From Microbacteriaceae bacterium (GTDB lineage Bacteria > Actinomycetota > Actinomycetes > Actinomycetales > Microbacteriaceae), in contig JAIXWK010000003.1 of NCBI GenBank assembly GCA_027491295.1, forward strand, positions 372,001 through 436,000: 64,000 nucleotides of DNA, in the 5' to 3' direction. The notes beneath the pieces were generated by a model that was not told the origin of the DNA, did not search any database, and worked only from the letters and a program-made list of their open reading frames with translations. The position numbers and the translations under genes were made by a program. This document shows positions 55,435 to 64,000 of the stretch, piece after piece (the first letter of the stretch is position 1; each line of letters starts with the position of its first letter).

Positions 55435-57243
55435 ATGAGCAAATTAAACGCGATGTCACTGCGGTCCCTGAGCGCAGTTTTGCCAAAACCGGCTGCTAGG
55501 AAGATCTATCTTTTTGCAGTGGCTAGGGTTTTGGCGAACTTGCTGGACATAATTGGACTCGCTGGAATCGCACTGCTAGCGACTTCCTTCGGGGCCTTCG
55601 CTTCAGGAAGCGGAAATGTTGCTCCCTTAAATTTGCCGGTAATCGGCACCTGGGTCATCACTGAAATGCAAGCAGTTCTTATTGCGCTTCTAATCGCAGG
55701 CACTTTTGTGCTCAAGTCAGGGTTTTCGATTTGGCTGAACTTGCGAACCTCACTTTTTGTTGCCTCGCTGGAAGCCGACCTGTCAAGGAAACTTGCGGCC
55801 GACTATTTCTTGGGCGGTAGCGAGGGTGAGAGTGGCTTCGGGGACAGTCTCAGTGAGTTTCAGAACATCGCCACGTACTCGACCGCTGCGCTATCTGCAT
55901 TTATCAATGCCCGAATCTCATTGATAGCTGAGAGCTCTTTACTAATTGCCATGGTCGCTTCGTTTTTGCTCATCAACCCAGTCGCCACGTTGGCGATGTT
56001 CGTCTATCTCTCGGCTGTGCTATTCGCGCTGAGCAGAGTGGTAACGCAACGCATCAAGCGAAATGGCCAGAATCAGCTCCAAGGTTCCGAAATCGCCCTG
56101 CAGTCAAGTCGTGACTTATTTGGAATTCGCAGAGAGGCAAGGTCTTCCGGGGTATCTGGTTTGTGGATTGACAAATTCACCAAGGGAAGATCTCAGTGGT
56201 CGTCAAGTTCTGCGGTCATTTACACGCTTTCCAGCCTCCCCAGATATGTAATCGAGACTTCTCTCATTCTTGGAATTTTTGCATTCCTAGCTGGCATTGT
56301 CGTTTTCAGCGATCTTCCTTCGCAGGCGGTCACAATTGGAGTTTTCATGGCCGGCGGCCTAAGGCTTGTTGCTTCGCTCCTTCCACTCCAGGCGGCCATC
56401 AATTCCATGATCGACGGCGCTAACCGAGGACAGCCTGCGCTTGACAGACTGAAGGTAATTGCCGGCCGTGATCAGGCAGCATTGGACAACAAGGTTGAAG
56501 TGACTCGTGGGAAGCCACTTAGCCTAAAACTCTCCGAGGTGACCTTCGGCTTTTCCAAAGACCTTCCTGTCATTGAGGACATTAGCTTCGACATAGCTCC
56601 CGGCGCGAAGGTGGCAATTGTTGGACCTTCTGGTGCCGGTAAGACGACCTGCTTTGAGATTGCAACTGGCTTTAGGTTGCCTAACTCTGGAACTGCGCTG
56701 ATCGACGGGCAAGACCCGCGACTGCTGCTTGAGTATGGACAAGGTGCCATTGGCATCGTGCCACAACGCCCACACTTGATCTCTGGCTCATTGGCAGAGA
56801 ACGTGTCTCTTGCGAGTAGCTCACAAACTGACCTTGAAAAGGCTGCTGAGTGCCTAAAACTTGCGGGACTTCACGCCTACTCAAACCCTGGTGCCTTGGA
56901 GATGAATGTTGAGCCAGATGCTGGGCAACTCTCCGGTGGTGAGATTCAGCGCTTAGGCATTGCCCGTGCTCTCTACCGCGATCCAGGCATCTTGTTCCTG
57001 GACGAGGCAACCAGCGCGCTGGATGCTGAGACCGAGGCTCAGATTTCTAAGGTGCTGGATGGCTTGCGCGGCAAGATGACAGTTGTGCTGATTGCTCACA
57101 GGCTTTCAACCGTTATGAACTCAGACAAGATTATCTACCTGGACAAGGGTCGAGTTGTTGCCGAGGGCACCTTCTCAGAGCTTCAGAACAAGGTTCCCGA
57201 CTTTGCTAAGGCAGTTGAGCTAATGGGTATTGCAAAGGGCTGA
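55435..57243 (+). CDS. ABC exporter, fused permease-ATPase (PglK/MsbA-like)
   Basis: N-terminal TM domain; VAIVGPSGAGKTTCFEIATG Walker A, LSGGEIQRLGIARALYRDPGILFLDEATSALD signature/Walker B; last gene of the glycan cluster. Confidence 0.9.
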   Translation: MSKLNAMSLRSLSAVLPKPAARKIYLFAVARVLANLLDIIGLAGIALLATSFGAFASGSGNVAPLNLPVIGTWVITEMQAVLIALLIAGTFVLKSGFSIWLNLRTSLFVASLEADLSRKLAADYFLGGSEGESGFGDSLSEFQNIATYSTAALSAFINARISLIAESSLLIAMVASFLLINPVATLAMFVYLSAVLFALSRVVTQRIKRNGQNQLQGSEIALQSSRDLFGIRREARSSGVSGLWIDKFTKGRSQWSSSSAVIYTLSSLPRYVIETSLILGIFAFLAGIVVFSDLPSQAVTIGVFMAGGLRLVASLLPLQAAINSMIDGANRGQPALDRLKVIAGRDQAALDNKVEVTRGKPLSLKLSEVTFGFSKDLPVIEDISFDIAPGAKVAIVGPSGAGKTTCFEIATGFRLPNSGTALIDGQDPRLLLEYGQGAIGIVPQRPHLISGSLAENVSLASSSQTDLEKAAECLKLAGLHAYSNPGALEMNVEPDAGQLSGGEIQRLGIARALYRDPGILFLDEATSALDAETEAQISKVLDGLRGKMTVVLIAHRLSTVMNSDKIIYLDKGRVVAEGTFSELQNKVPDFAKAVELMGIAKG

Positions 57244-57253
57244 TTAGCCCTTT
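57234..57253. terminator. Inverted repeat spanning abutting convergent stops; possible bidirectional terminator
   Basis: aaagggct-gatt-agcccttt: 8-bp perfect stem, 4-nt loop. The + stop TGA (57241-57243) and - stop TAA (57244-57246) overlap the loop. Confidence 0.5.
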
Positions 57254-58884
57254 CTTGCAAGTCTTCTTAGCTTCTGCTCTGCTGGGTCTGGCACTGGAAC
57301 GGCCGAGATTAGCTTCTTGGTGTATTCCTCTTGTGGGTTTTTGAGGATCTGGTCACGATCACCAATCTCAACTAGCTTTCCGCGCTCCATAACTGCAATG
57401 CGGTGAGCCAGCATGTCCACAACCGCAAGGTCGTGAGAGATAAACAAGCAAGCAAACTTCAACTCATCCTGGAGCTCTAGCAATAGGTCTAGGAATCGTG
57501 CCTGAACCGATACGTCTAGCGCGCTGGTTGGCTCGTCGGCGATTAGCAGGTCTGGGCGAAGCGATAGTGCTCGCGCAATACCAACACGCTGACGCTGACC
57601 ACCGGATAGTTCGTGTGGGTAGCGGTTGCGGTAGCTGCGTGGCAGCTCAACCGAGTCCAGTAGGTCCTCAACCATCTTGTTGAGATCATCGCCCTTGGCC
57701 TTGCCGGCCAAAAGAAGAGGCTCACCAATGCTCTCGCCGATTGGAAGGCGAGGGTTTAGCGAAGAACCTGGGTCCTGGAAGACAATTCCAGTGTGCTGGC
57801 GAACCTCGCGCAGCTGGCGCTGTGAGGCGTTAGAGATGTCCTTGCCAACTAGGTTGATCGAACCCTTAGAAATCGGCAACAGGCCGATTGCAGCGCGTCC
57901 CACGGTGGTCTTTCCAGAACCTGACTCACCAACAAGACCAAGGATTTCACCCGGGTAGATATCGAATGACACTCCGCTAGCTGCGGTGAACGCAGGAACA
58001 CGGCCACGCTTTGGATAGGTGATCTCGACATCGCGAAGTGAGAGCACAGCCTCAGTCCTCTGAATGGTCACCGCACGCACTGCGGTGCTGCCAAGCTTTG
58101 GCACCGAGGCCAATAGTGCCTGGGTGTAAGGGTGCTGAGGGTTGTTGAAGATCTGGTCCGAGGTGCCCTGCTCGACGGTGTACCCATCCTTCATAACCAA
58201 GATTCGGTCTGCAAGATCGGCAACCACTCCCATGTCGTGGGTGATAAGAACGACAGCTGAGTTCAGCTTGTCCTTGAGGTTACGCATAAGGTCCAAGATC
58301 TCGGCCTGAACGGTTACGTCCAAAGCGGTGGTTGGCTCATCTGCGATTAGTAGGCCTGGGTCACAAGAAAGTGACTGAGCGATCATGGCTCGCTGGCGCT
58401 GACCACCGGAGAGCTGGTGTGGGTACTTGTCAAAGCTCTTCTCAGGGCTTGGAATCTCAACCAGTGCTAGCAGCTCAATCGCTCGCTTCTTGGCTTCCTT
58501 ATTTGAAATTGTGTAGTGGTTCTTTAGCGCTTCAACGATCTGGAAACCGATCGTGTAGACCGGGTTTAGCGCGGTCATTGGCTCCTGGAAGATGTAAGCC
58601 ACTTCGCGACCACGGAACTTACGAACCTGGTTGATTGGAACGCCAACCATCTCATTGCCACGGACCTTCACGGATCCTGTGACACGAGCATTAGATGCCA
58701 ATAGCGACATCAAGCCCATCTGAGACGAGCTTTTACCAGAGCCTGACTCACCCACGATGGCGAGCACCTCACCGGCTGCCACCTCGTAGTTCATGTCGAT
58801 AGCGGCTGGATACCAGACACCATCAACCCAAAACTCAACGTTGTATCCAGATACCTTTAGAACTGGCTCGTTACCCTGCGACAT
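57244..58884 (-). CDS. Fused dipeptide/oligopeptide ABC transporter ATPase (DppD-DppF)
   Basis: 546 aa with two Walker A motifs (VGESGSGKSSSQ; VGESGSGKTTVG), two LSGGQRQR signatures, two Walker B DEPT(T/S)ALDV. Confidence 0.95.
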   Translation of the reverse strand: MSQGNEPVLKVSGYNVEFWVDGVWYPAAIDMNYEVAAGEVLAIVGESGSGKSSSQMGLMSLLASNARVTGSVKVRGNEMVGVPINQVRKFRGREVAYIFQEPMTALNPVYTIGFQIVEALKNHYTISNKEAKKRAIELLALVEIPSPEKSFDKYPHQLSGGQRQRAMIAQSLSCDPGLLIADEPTTALDVTVQAEILDLMRNLKDKLNSAVVLITHDMGVVADLADRILVMKDGYTVEQGTSDQIFNNPQHPYTQALLASVPKLGSTAVRAVTIQRTEAVLSLRDVEITYPKRGRVPAFTAASGVSFDIYPGEILGLVGESGSGKTTVGRAAIGLLPISKGSINLVGKDISNASQRQLREVRQHTGIVFQDPGSSLNPRLPIGESIGEPLLLAGKAKGDDLNKMVEDLLDSVELPRSYRNRYPHELSGGQRQRVGIARALSLRPDLLIADEPTSALDVSVQARFLDLLLELQDELKFACLFISHDLAVVDMLAHRIAVMERGKLVEIGDRDQILKNPQEEYTKKLISAVPVPDPAEQKLRRLARKG

Positions 58885-58915
58885 AGTTCGCCTCCTGACG
58901 TGAAAGAATCTGAGA

Positions 58916-59473
58916 ATGAATAAGCGACCGACTTCTAGCTACGTAATTGCCATAGCGAGCCTTATCTTGGCTTCTTTGGCCATGGTTCAGGCCATTTGGT
59001 TCGATCAGCAAAACGGATTGAGAACTGGCGCAATTGTGCTGTTCCTGTTGGGACTGATTTGGGCTTACTACGTTTTCCCCAAGGTCGACATCAAATCCGA
59101 CTCGGTTGAAATCACTAACCCATTGACCATAAGCGAAGTTGGCTTTGGCGCTATCGAAGATGTCGACACTCGATTCGCTCTGAAACTTGTTGGTGAGGGC
59201 AAAGCGGTCTCCGCCTGGGCAGCACCAGCTCCGGGTCGCCACAGACATCGTCACGCTTCGACCGATGACTTTAGATTCCTTGGCCTCAAAGAAGGACAGT
59301 CGGTTCGCCCCGGAGATCTCCCCAGCTCGGTTTCCGGATCCTTCGCGTACCAAATCAGAAAAGCCATCGAGGATGGAAATACTGGCAACTTGACCTGGAG
59401 CACCAAGCCCAACTGGCTTGGTGTCGCAGTTGTTGTTATTCCACTTATCGTTTTGATTGCTGTGCATCTTTAG
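58916..59473 (+). CDS. Small actinobacterial membrane protein with PH-like domain
   Basis: 185 aa; two N-terminal TM helices, soluble domain, C-terminal TM; inserted between the dpp ATPase and permease genes on the opposite strand. Confidence 0.7.
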   Translation: MNKRPTSSYVIAIASLILASLAMVQAIWFDQQNGLRTGAIVLFLLGLIWAYYVFPKVDIKSDSVEITNPLTISEVGFGAIEDVDTRFALKLVGEGKAVSAWAAPAPGRHRHRHASTDDFRFLGLKEGQSVRPGDLPSSVSGSFAYQIRKAIEDGNTGNLTWSTKPNWLGVAVVVIPLIVLIAVHL

Positions 59474-60531
59474 GACTGCTTCTTCAATGCTCGCGCTTCG
59501 GTGCGGTCCTTGCGGCTAATTCGACGCTTCTGACGTGGGTCAAAGGCATCACGAAGACCATCACCGATGAAGTTGATGCAAAGTGCGATTGTCACGATAA
59601 ATAGACCTGGCCACCAGAACAACCACGGGTAAACAGTAAATGCGTCCTGGTTGGCAGAGATCAATGCACCAAGAGATGTATCTGGAGCAACCACACCAAA
59701 GCCTAGGTAGGAAAGAGCGGTCTCCAGCAGAATTGCACCGGACATCAATAGCGTTACCGAAACAATCACAACACCGATGGCGTTAGGCAAGATGTGCTTG
59801 AAGATGATGCGAAGGTTTGATGCACCAGCTACTCGAGCGGCATCTACGAACTCACGCTCACGCAGGGTGAGGAACTCGCCACGAACCAAACGAGACAGAC
59901 CGGTCCAAGACACCAGACCTAGGAACAGCGCAAGGAAGAACACACCTAGGTTTCCGATCTGGATACCGATAACGGCACCGATGATCAGGGTTGGGATGGT
60001 GATGATTAGGTCAACAAATCGCATGATTAGCTGGTCGATCCACTTGCCAAAGAAACCAGAGATTGCGCCCATTACTGTTCCTAGGAATGCGGCAACCGCA
60101 CCGATGATGAACATAACCGTGATGGACTGCTGAGCTCCGCGGATAACAAGCGAGAAGTAGTCCTGACCAATGGAGTCCTGGCCAAAGGGGTGCTCACCGA
60201 TTTGCATGCCGGTGCCATCGATGAATTCTGGGATGATGTCCAAAGTTGGCTCACCCATAACACCCTGCAGCGGTGGTAGGTCAGTAAAGTCCCACTGCCA
60301 CCAACCCATGATGCGAATTGGGTTCTCAGTGTTGCCCAGTGCCAATCCACCAGCGGTGAATACGAACAGGATGATGAACACCAATACGAACAGCGAGATC
60401 ATCGCTGCGCGGTGTCTTACAAAGCGACGAAGTACGATCTGACCCTGTGACAGGCCTGCGGTTTCGCGTTGCTCTAGAGAGTCCTCAGAACCCTTGGCTT
60501 CGTTGTCTAGATTCATGTCTTTTTCGCTCAT
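59470..60531 (-). CDS. Peptide ABC transporter permease (DppC/OppC)
   Basis: HPFGQDSIGQDYFSLVIRGAQQSI, GLSRLVRGEFLTLREREFVDAARVAGASNLRIIFKHILPNAIGVV EAA loop. Confidence 0.94.
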   Translation of the reverse strand: MSEKDMNLDNEAKGSEDSLEQRETAGLSQGQIVLRRFVRHRAAMISLFVLVFIILFVFTAGGLALGNTENPIRIMGWWQWDFTDLPPLQGVMGEPTLDIIPEFIDGTGMQIGEHPFGQDSIGQDYFSLVIRGAQQSITVMFIIGAVAAFLGTVMGAISGFFGKWIDQLIMRFVDLIITIPTLIIGAVIGIQIGNLGVFFLALFLGLVSWTGLSRLVRGEFLTLREREFVDAARVAGASNLRIIFKHILPNAIGVVIVSVTLLMSGAILLETALSYLGFGVVAPDTSLGALISANQDAFTVYPWLFWWPGLFIVTIALCINFIGDGLRDAFDPRQKRRISRKDRTEARALKKQS

Positions 60532-62067
60532 TTACTTAGTCACTCGAATTCTTGGGTCTAGGGCTGAATAAACCAGGTCTGCAATTAGGTTGAAGACCAA
60601 TGCGGAGACGCTTGTAATTAGCACCACAGACATAACTAGGTTTAGGTCGAACTTTGCCAAACCGGTATTGAACAGCGTTCCCATTCCTCGCCAGGCGAAG
60701 ACCTGCTCGGTAATGATTGCGCCACCCAACAAGCCAGCAAAGTCAAACGCCATGATGGTGGTTAGTGGAATCAAAGAGTTGCGGAATGCGTGACGCATGA
60801 TCACGGTGCGCTCGGTAAGACCCTTGGCACGTGCCGTGCGGATGTAGTCCTGGTTCAAAACCTCTAGAAGCGATGCTCTCGAGTAGCGCACGTAACCTGC
60901 CACCGAAATCAACATCAGTGCCGCGGTTGGTAGCAACAGGTGAGTGAAGGCGTCGACACCGGTCATCCAGTAGTCACCTTCAATCTCAGGAATGGAGTCA
61001 CCAACAGTTGCAATCGGGCGACCGAAGATCCACTCGTTGTTGTAGTACTCGTCCCAGCTCTGCATAAAGCGGTCCAGGGCAATCAAGCCTGCACATAGGA
61101 AGGCCACGATCATTCCGGTGCGACCAGCAGCCGATCGGTCATCGCCACCGAATATGTAGCCGACGATGAAACCAACCGCAATAGTTCCAAGAGCTAGTAG
61201 CAACATCATCGAGCCATCAAATGCCTCGTTGAACATTGGCTGCAGCACAAAGTAGAACACCGGAGTTAGCGCCGCCAAGCCAAGCGAGATAAACAGCACT
61301 CGGCGGTTTGCGATACCGGTCGAAAGGTGAGTAATACCAAAAGCGATACCTAGCGCCATAACCGTGATTAGCAGCGGTCCTAGCGAAGGCGTGATTAGCC
61401 ATCCGGTAGCGGAAATGTAGTACAAGGTTGCAAAGTTCAGCGCGAACGCTGCAGCAATGGTGATCAAGAATCGCTTGCGTCCTCCACCCACAATGCCGGC
61501 AAAGATAAATGCTCCGACAAAAGCCAACCCAATCATCCAATTGGTCGAGATAACGGGGTCATAGAGGAAGTTGTTGAACTCAATTGCGGCGAATTGTTTG
61601 AGCAAAACCGCCACCCAGAAGATTGGGAGAGAGAAGAACAAGAACGCGATAAAGGTAATCGAGTAGTCAAAGCGGCTGTACTGACGAAGTGCGCTGATGA
61701 TACCGATTGAGATACCGATGACGATGGACAAAATGGTCGCGATGATTACCAATCGAATGGAGATTGGAATCGCCAGACCGATGATGTCGAGTACTTCGCT
61801 GCCCTCCACGGTTAATCCCATGGTCGGAGCAGCGCCACCAAGACCCAGGATGCCGATTAGCCAGTTGAAATAGCGAACCGGAGGGGGAACGTCAAGCTGA
61901 AGGTCTTCAATTGCCTTCTGAAGCAAGAACGCAGCGTTTGGCTCGGTGGAAATACGAAGATCTTCAAGCGGGTCACCAGAGATGGCCGTGAGGTTGTAGA
62001 TCAAGAAGGTAGAGCCCAAAAGGACTAGCAAGAGCGCACCGACACGCCTAAGGATGTATTGAATCAA
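60532..62067 (-). CDS. Peptide ABC transporter permease (DppB/OppB), unusually long
   Basis: MIQYILRRVGALLLVLLGSTFLIYNLTAISGDP; EVLNQDYIRTARAKGLTERTVIMRHAFRNSLIPLTT EAA loop; 511 aa with a central hydrophobic insertion. Confidence 0.93.
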   Translation of the reverse strand: MIQYILRRVGALLLVLLGSTFLIYNLTAISGDPLEDLRISTEPNAAFLLQKAIEDLQLDVPPPVRYFNWLIGILGLGGAAPTMGLTVEGSEVLDIIGLAIPISIRLVIIATILSIVIGISIGIISALRQYSRFDYSITFIAFLFFSLPIFWVAVLLKQFAAIEFNNFLYDPVISTNWMIGLAFVGAFIFAGIVGGGRKRFLITIAAAFALNFATLYYISATGWLITPSLGPLLITVMALGIAFGITHLSTGIANRRVLFISLGLAALTPVFYFVLQPMFNEAFDGSMMLLLALGTIAVGFIVGYIFGGDDRSAAGRTGMIVAFLCAGLIALDRFMQSWDEYYNNEWIFGRPIATVGDSIPEIEGDYWMTGVDAFTHLLLPTAALMLISVAGYVRYSRASLLEVLNQDYIRTARAKGLTERTVIMRHAFRNSLIPLTTIMAFDFAGLLGGAIITEQVFAWRGMGTLFNTGLAKFDLNLVMSVVLITSVSALVFNLIADLVYSALDPRIRVTK

Positions 62068-62129
62068 GACCGCACTGTCCTTAACTTTCCGTTAACTCAA
62101 AAGAGTATAGCCCAATCAGGTAAATGAAA

Positions 62130-62153
62130 TGGCCCCGTGCAAGCACGGGGCCA
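62130..62153 (-). terminator. Strong hairpin between binding-protein gene and permease genes (intrinsic terminator/attenuator)
   Basis: tggccccgtgc-aa-gcacggggcca: perfect 11-bp GC-rich inverted repeat followed on the minus strand by tttcattta. Confidence 0.8.
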
Positions 62154-62177
62154 TTCGGTTAAATCAGCTATTGCCGA

Positions 62178-63965
62178 TTAGTACTTCCACTCCCAGAAGT
62201 TCCAGACAACCTGAGGAGATAGGGCCGATGGCTTTACGTTCTTCAGGGTCTTGTTGGCAGCGATTAGCGATGCCCACTGGAACAGAGGTAGACCGACTGC
62301 ATCCTTGAAGTATTCCTTCTCGAAGGTCTCGTTTACCTTGAATGCAGCATCTGCCGAAAGGATCTCATCGCTGTGACGGGCAAGAGCCTTGTCAACAGTT
62401 GGGTTGATCCAGTCGATGTAGTTCTGGGCGCGTGGTTCGCTACCAGTGCTTCCGTAGATGTTGCGCATTCCGGTGTAAACGGTCGAGGTCTGAGCCCATG
62501 CGAAGAACTGAAGGTCAGACTTGTTGTTTCCAAGTTCCTGGCTCCATACTGCGGATGGCTTGCTGGTGACCTCAATGCCTGCCTTAGCAGCGGCTGCAAC
62601 GATTAGCGCAGAGGTGTTCTTGCGACGCTCGTTGGTTGGACCACCCCAGTGAAGGGTTAGCTTCAATGGGTTAGTGGTCGAGTAGCCGTGCTTTGCTAGC
62701 AGTGCCTTAGCCGCAGCTAGACGAGTTGCCTCTGCATCGGTGTAAGGCTTTACACCAGAGGTAGCAGACATCTTTGCGTGGCTTGGGGATGCGTTGAAGT
62801 AAGGGGTGATCGAGTTCAGAACCTTAGCCGCAGGGTTAATGGTCTTCACTAGCTTGTCAACGATCTCCTGACGAGGGATGGTTAGCAACAGTGCGCGACG
62901 TAGGTCGTTGGCCTTTGCTGCTGACATACCAGCCCAAGCTGGACCCTTTAGGTCAACGTCAAGGTGCTCGTAAGTTGCAGCACCGAAACCGTAAACCGTG
63001 GTGTTTGGCTGAGCTAGAAGAGAGTTGTTCAAAGCAGCAGTTGCCTGCGGAGCAATGATGTCAACCTCACCGTTTGCCAGTGCCTGACCCATAGCGGTCG
63101 AGTCTGGAATGGTGACTAGCTGGACGGTCTTGATGGTTGGCTTTGGACCAGTCTTGTATAGCGGGTTCGCTACCAAGGTCATGGACTTGCCAGGCACCGA
63201 GCTCTTGATGGTGTAAGCACCAGCAACGATCAACAGGTTAGGGTCGGTCGATTCATCAATTGGCTTGGTGTCGATGAAGTTGTAAGCAGTGTTCCATTGA
63301 GTAGCAAGAGCCTTCAGGACAGTCCAGTCCTTCTTCTTTACTGCAGTTACGAACTTAGCCTTTGCCTGACCGTCGCTCAAGGTTGGGTAAGCCAACTGAG
63401 TTAGGGCGTGAACTGGCTTGCCGATTCCGAAGAATAGCTCCCAAGCCGAGTCAAACTCGTCGAAGGTCCAGGTAACAGTAAGGCTGTCCTGAGAAATGGT
63501 TGGGAACTTGGTGATCTTCTCCATACCAGATTCTTTGGACACGTCATCCCAGTAAACACCCTTGGCCTCGTTGTCGTAGTAACCAGATGCGGTTACCCAA
63601 CCTAGTAGCAAGTCGTAGGCGTCAATTGGAGCACCGTCAGACCATACAAGTCCCTTGTTTAGCTTGGTCTCGATGGTTAGTGGCTTCTCTTTGACGATTC
63701 GGTAGGTACCGAATCCGGTCTTCTTCACTAGCTGCGACTTGTTGTCGTAGTAGTTGAAACCGTCTCCAGTTAGATAGGCAACGGTGCCGTTTTCAACCAG
63801 GTTGTGGTCGCTGTGCGACGAGTTAAGCGAGGTACGGACGTTGCTTTCCGCAATTCTCACTAGGGTGCGGTCTGCCGCACCTGCAGGAGCTACAGCTAGA
63901 CCGGAGGTGCCGAGGACACCTACAGCAGCGATAGCTACCGCGCGAATGATTCGCGAGAACTTCAT
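62178..63965 (-). CDS. Peptide ABC transporter substrate-binding protein (SBP family 5)
   Basis: 595 aa; signal peptide MKFSRIIRAVAIAAVGVLGTSGLAVAPAGAA; TIETKLNKGLVWSDGAPIDAYDLLLGW SBP_bac_5 signature. Confidence 0.93.
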   Translation of the reverse strand: MKFSRIIRAVAIAAVGVLGTSGLAVAPAGAADRTLVRIAESNVRTSLNSSHSDHNLVENGTVAYLTGDGFNYYDNKSQLVKKTGFGTYRIVKEKPLTIETKLNKGLVWSDGAPIDAYDLLLGWVTASGYYDNEAKGVYWDDVSKESGMEKITKFPTISQDSLTVTWTFDEFDSAWELFFGIGKPVHALTQLAYPTLSDGQAKAKFVTAVKKKDWTVLKALATQWNTAYNFIDTKPIDESTDPNLLIVAGAYTIKSSVPGKSMTLVANPLYKTGPKPTIKTVQLVTIPDSTAMGQALANGEVDIIAPQATAALNNSLLAQPNTTVYGFGAATYEHLDVDLKGPAWAGMSAAKANDLRRALLLTIPRQEIVDKLVKTINPAAKVLNSITPYFNASPSHAKMSATSGVKPYTDAEATRLAAAKALLAKHGYSTTNPLKLTLHWGGPTNERRKNTSALIVAAAAKAGIEVTSKPSAVWSQELGNNKSDLQFFAWAQTSTVYTGMRNIYGSTGSEPRAQNYIDWINPTVDKALARHSDEILSADAAFKVNETFEKEYFKDAVGLPLFQWASLIAANKTLKNVKPSALSPQVVWNFWEWKY

Positions 63966-64000
63966 GTTTCTCTCCTTTGAGTTAGGTACCGTTCCCCAAT

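Noticed and set aside
58871-59467. 198-aa minus-strand ORF antisense to 58916..59473
   Set aside because: The plus-strand frame encodes a coherent TM + soluble + TM protein and starts/stops neatly with its neighbours. The minus frame is Ser/Asn/Gln-rich and would overlap the adjacent dppDF start.
1-64000. Search by eye for CRISPR arrays, IS elements, rRNA and tRNA
   Set aside because: No regularly spaced repeats, transposase ORFs or recognisable rRNA/tRNA seen; gaps are mostly under 250 bp. A tRNAscan-SE/Infernal run would be decisive.

Overview
The window is a dense, ordinary-looking chromosomal segment of a small-genome, high-synteny actinobacterium. Gene content and order suggest Microbacteriaceae, possibly a freshwater 'Luna'-type lineage; that placement is inference. 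I found no prophage, transposon, CRISPR array, rRNA or recognisable tRNA. Contents in order: mnmA (partial) and a cysteine desulfurase; a glgX-glgE-glgB alpha-glucan operon; envelope and hydrolase genes; the conserved block cdsA-frr-pyrH-tsf-rpsB / M23 / xerC-dprA-DUF2469-rnhB-lepB-rplS-trmD-rimM-khpA-rpsP-ffh-ftsY-smc; typA; a lone GT4 gene; mutM-rnc-rpmF-DUF177-coaD-recG; a 3-gene accessory cassette (TIM barrel + NAD-epimerase + FAD oxidoreductase) between recG and rsmD; gltA-dapC-fdxA; an approximately 12 kb surface-glycan cluster; and a Dpp/Opp-type peptide ABC transporter. The most striking non-gene pattern is at convergent gene ends. All 8 convergent junctions have no spacer: 7 overlap by exactly 4 nt (CTAG, CTAA or TTAG, each strand using the other's stop) and the eighth abuts. 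At three of them an inverted repeat straddles the stops. Best candidates for undescribed biology are the recG-rsmD cassette and the glycan cluster. Candidate RNA leaders upstream of rpsB and rplS, an M23 protein with a substituted HxH motif, and several architectural oddities are also listed.
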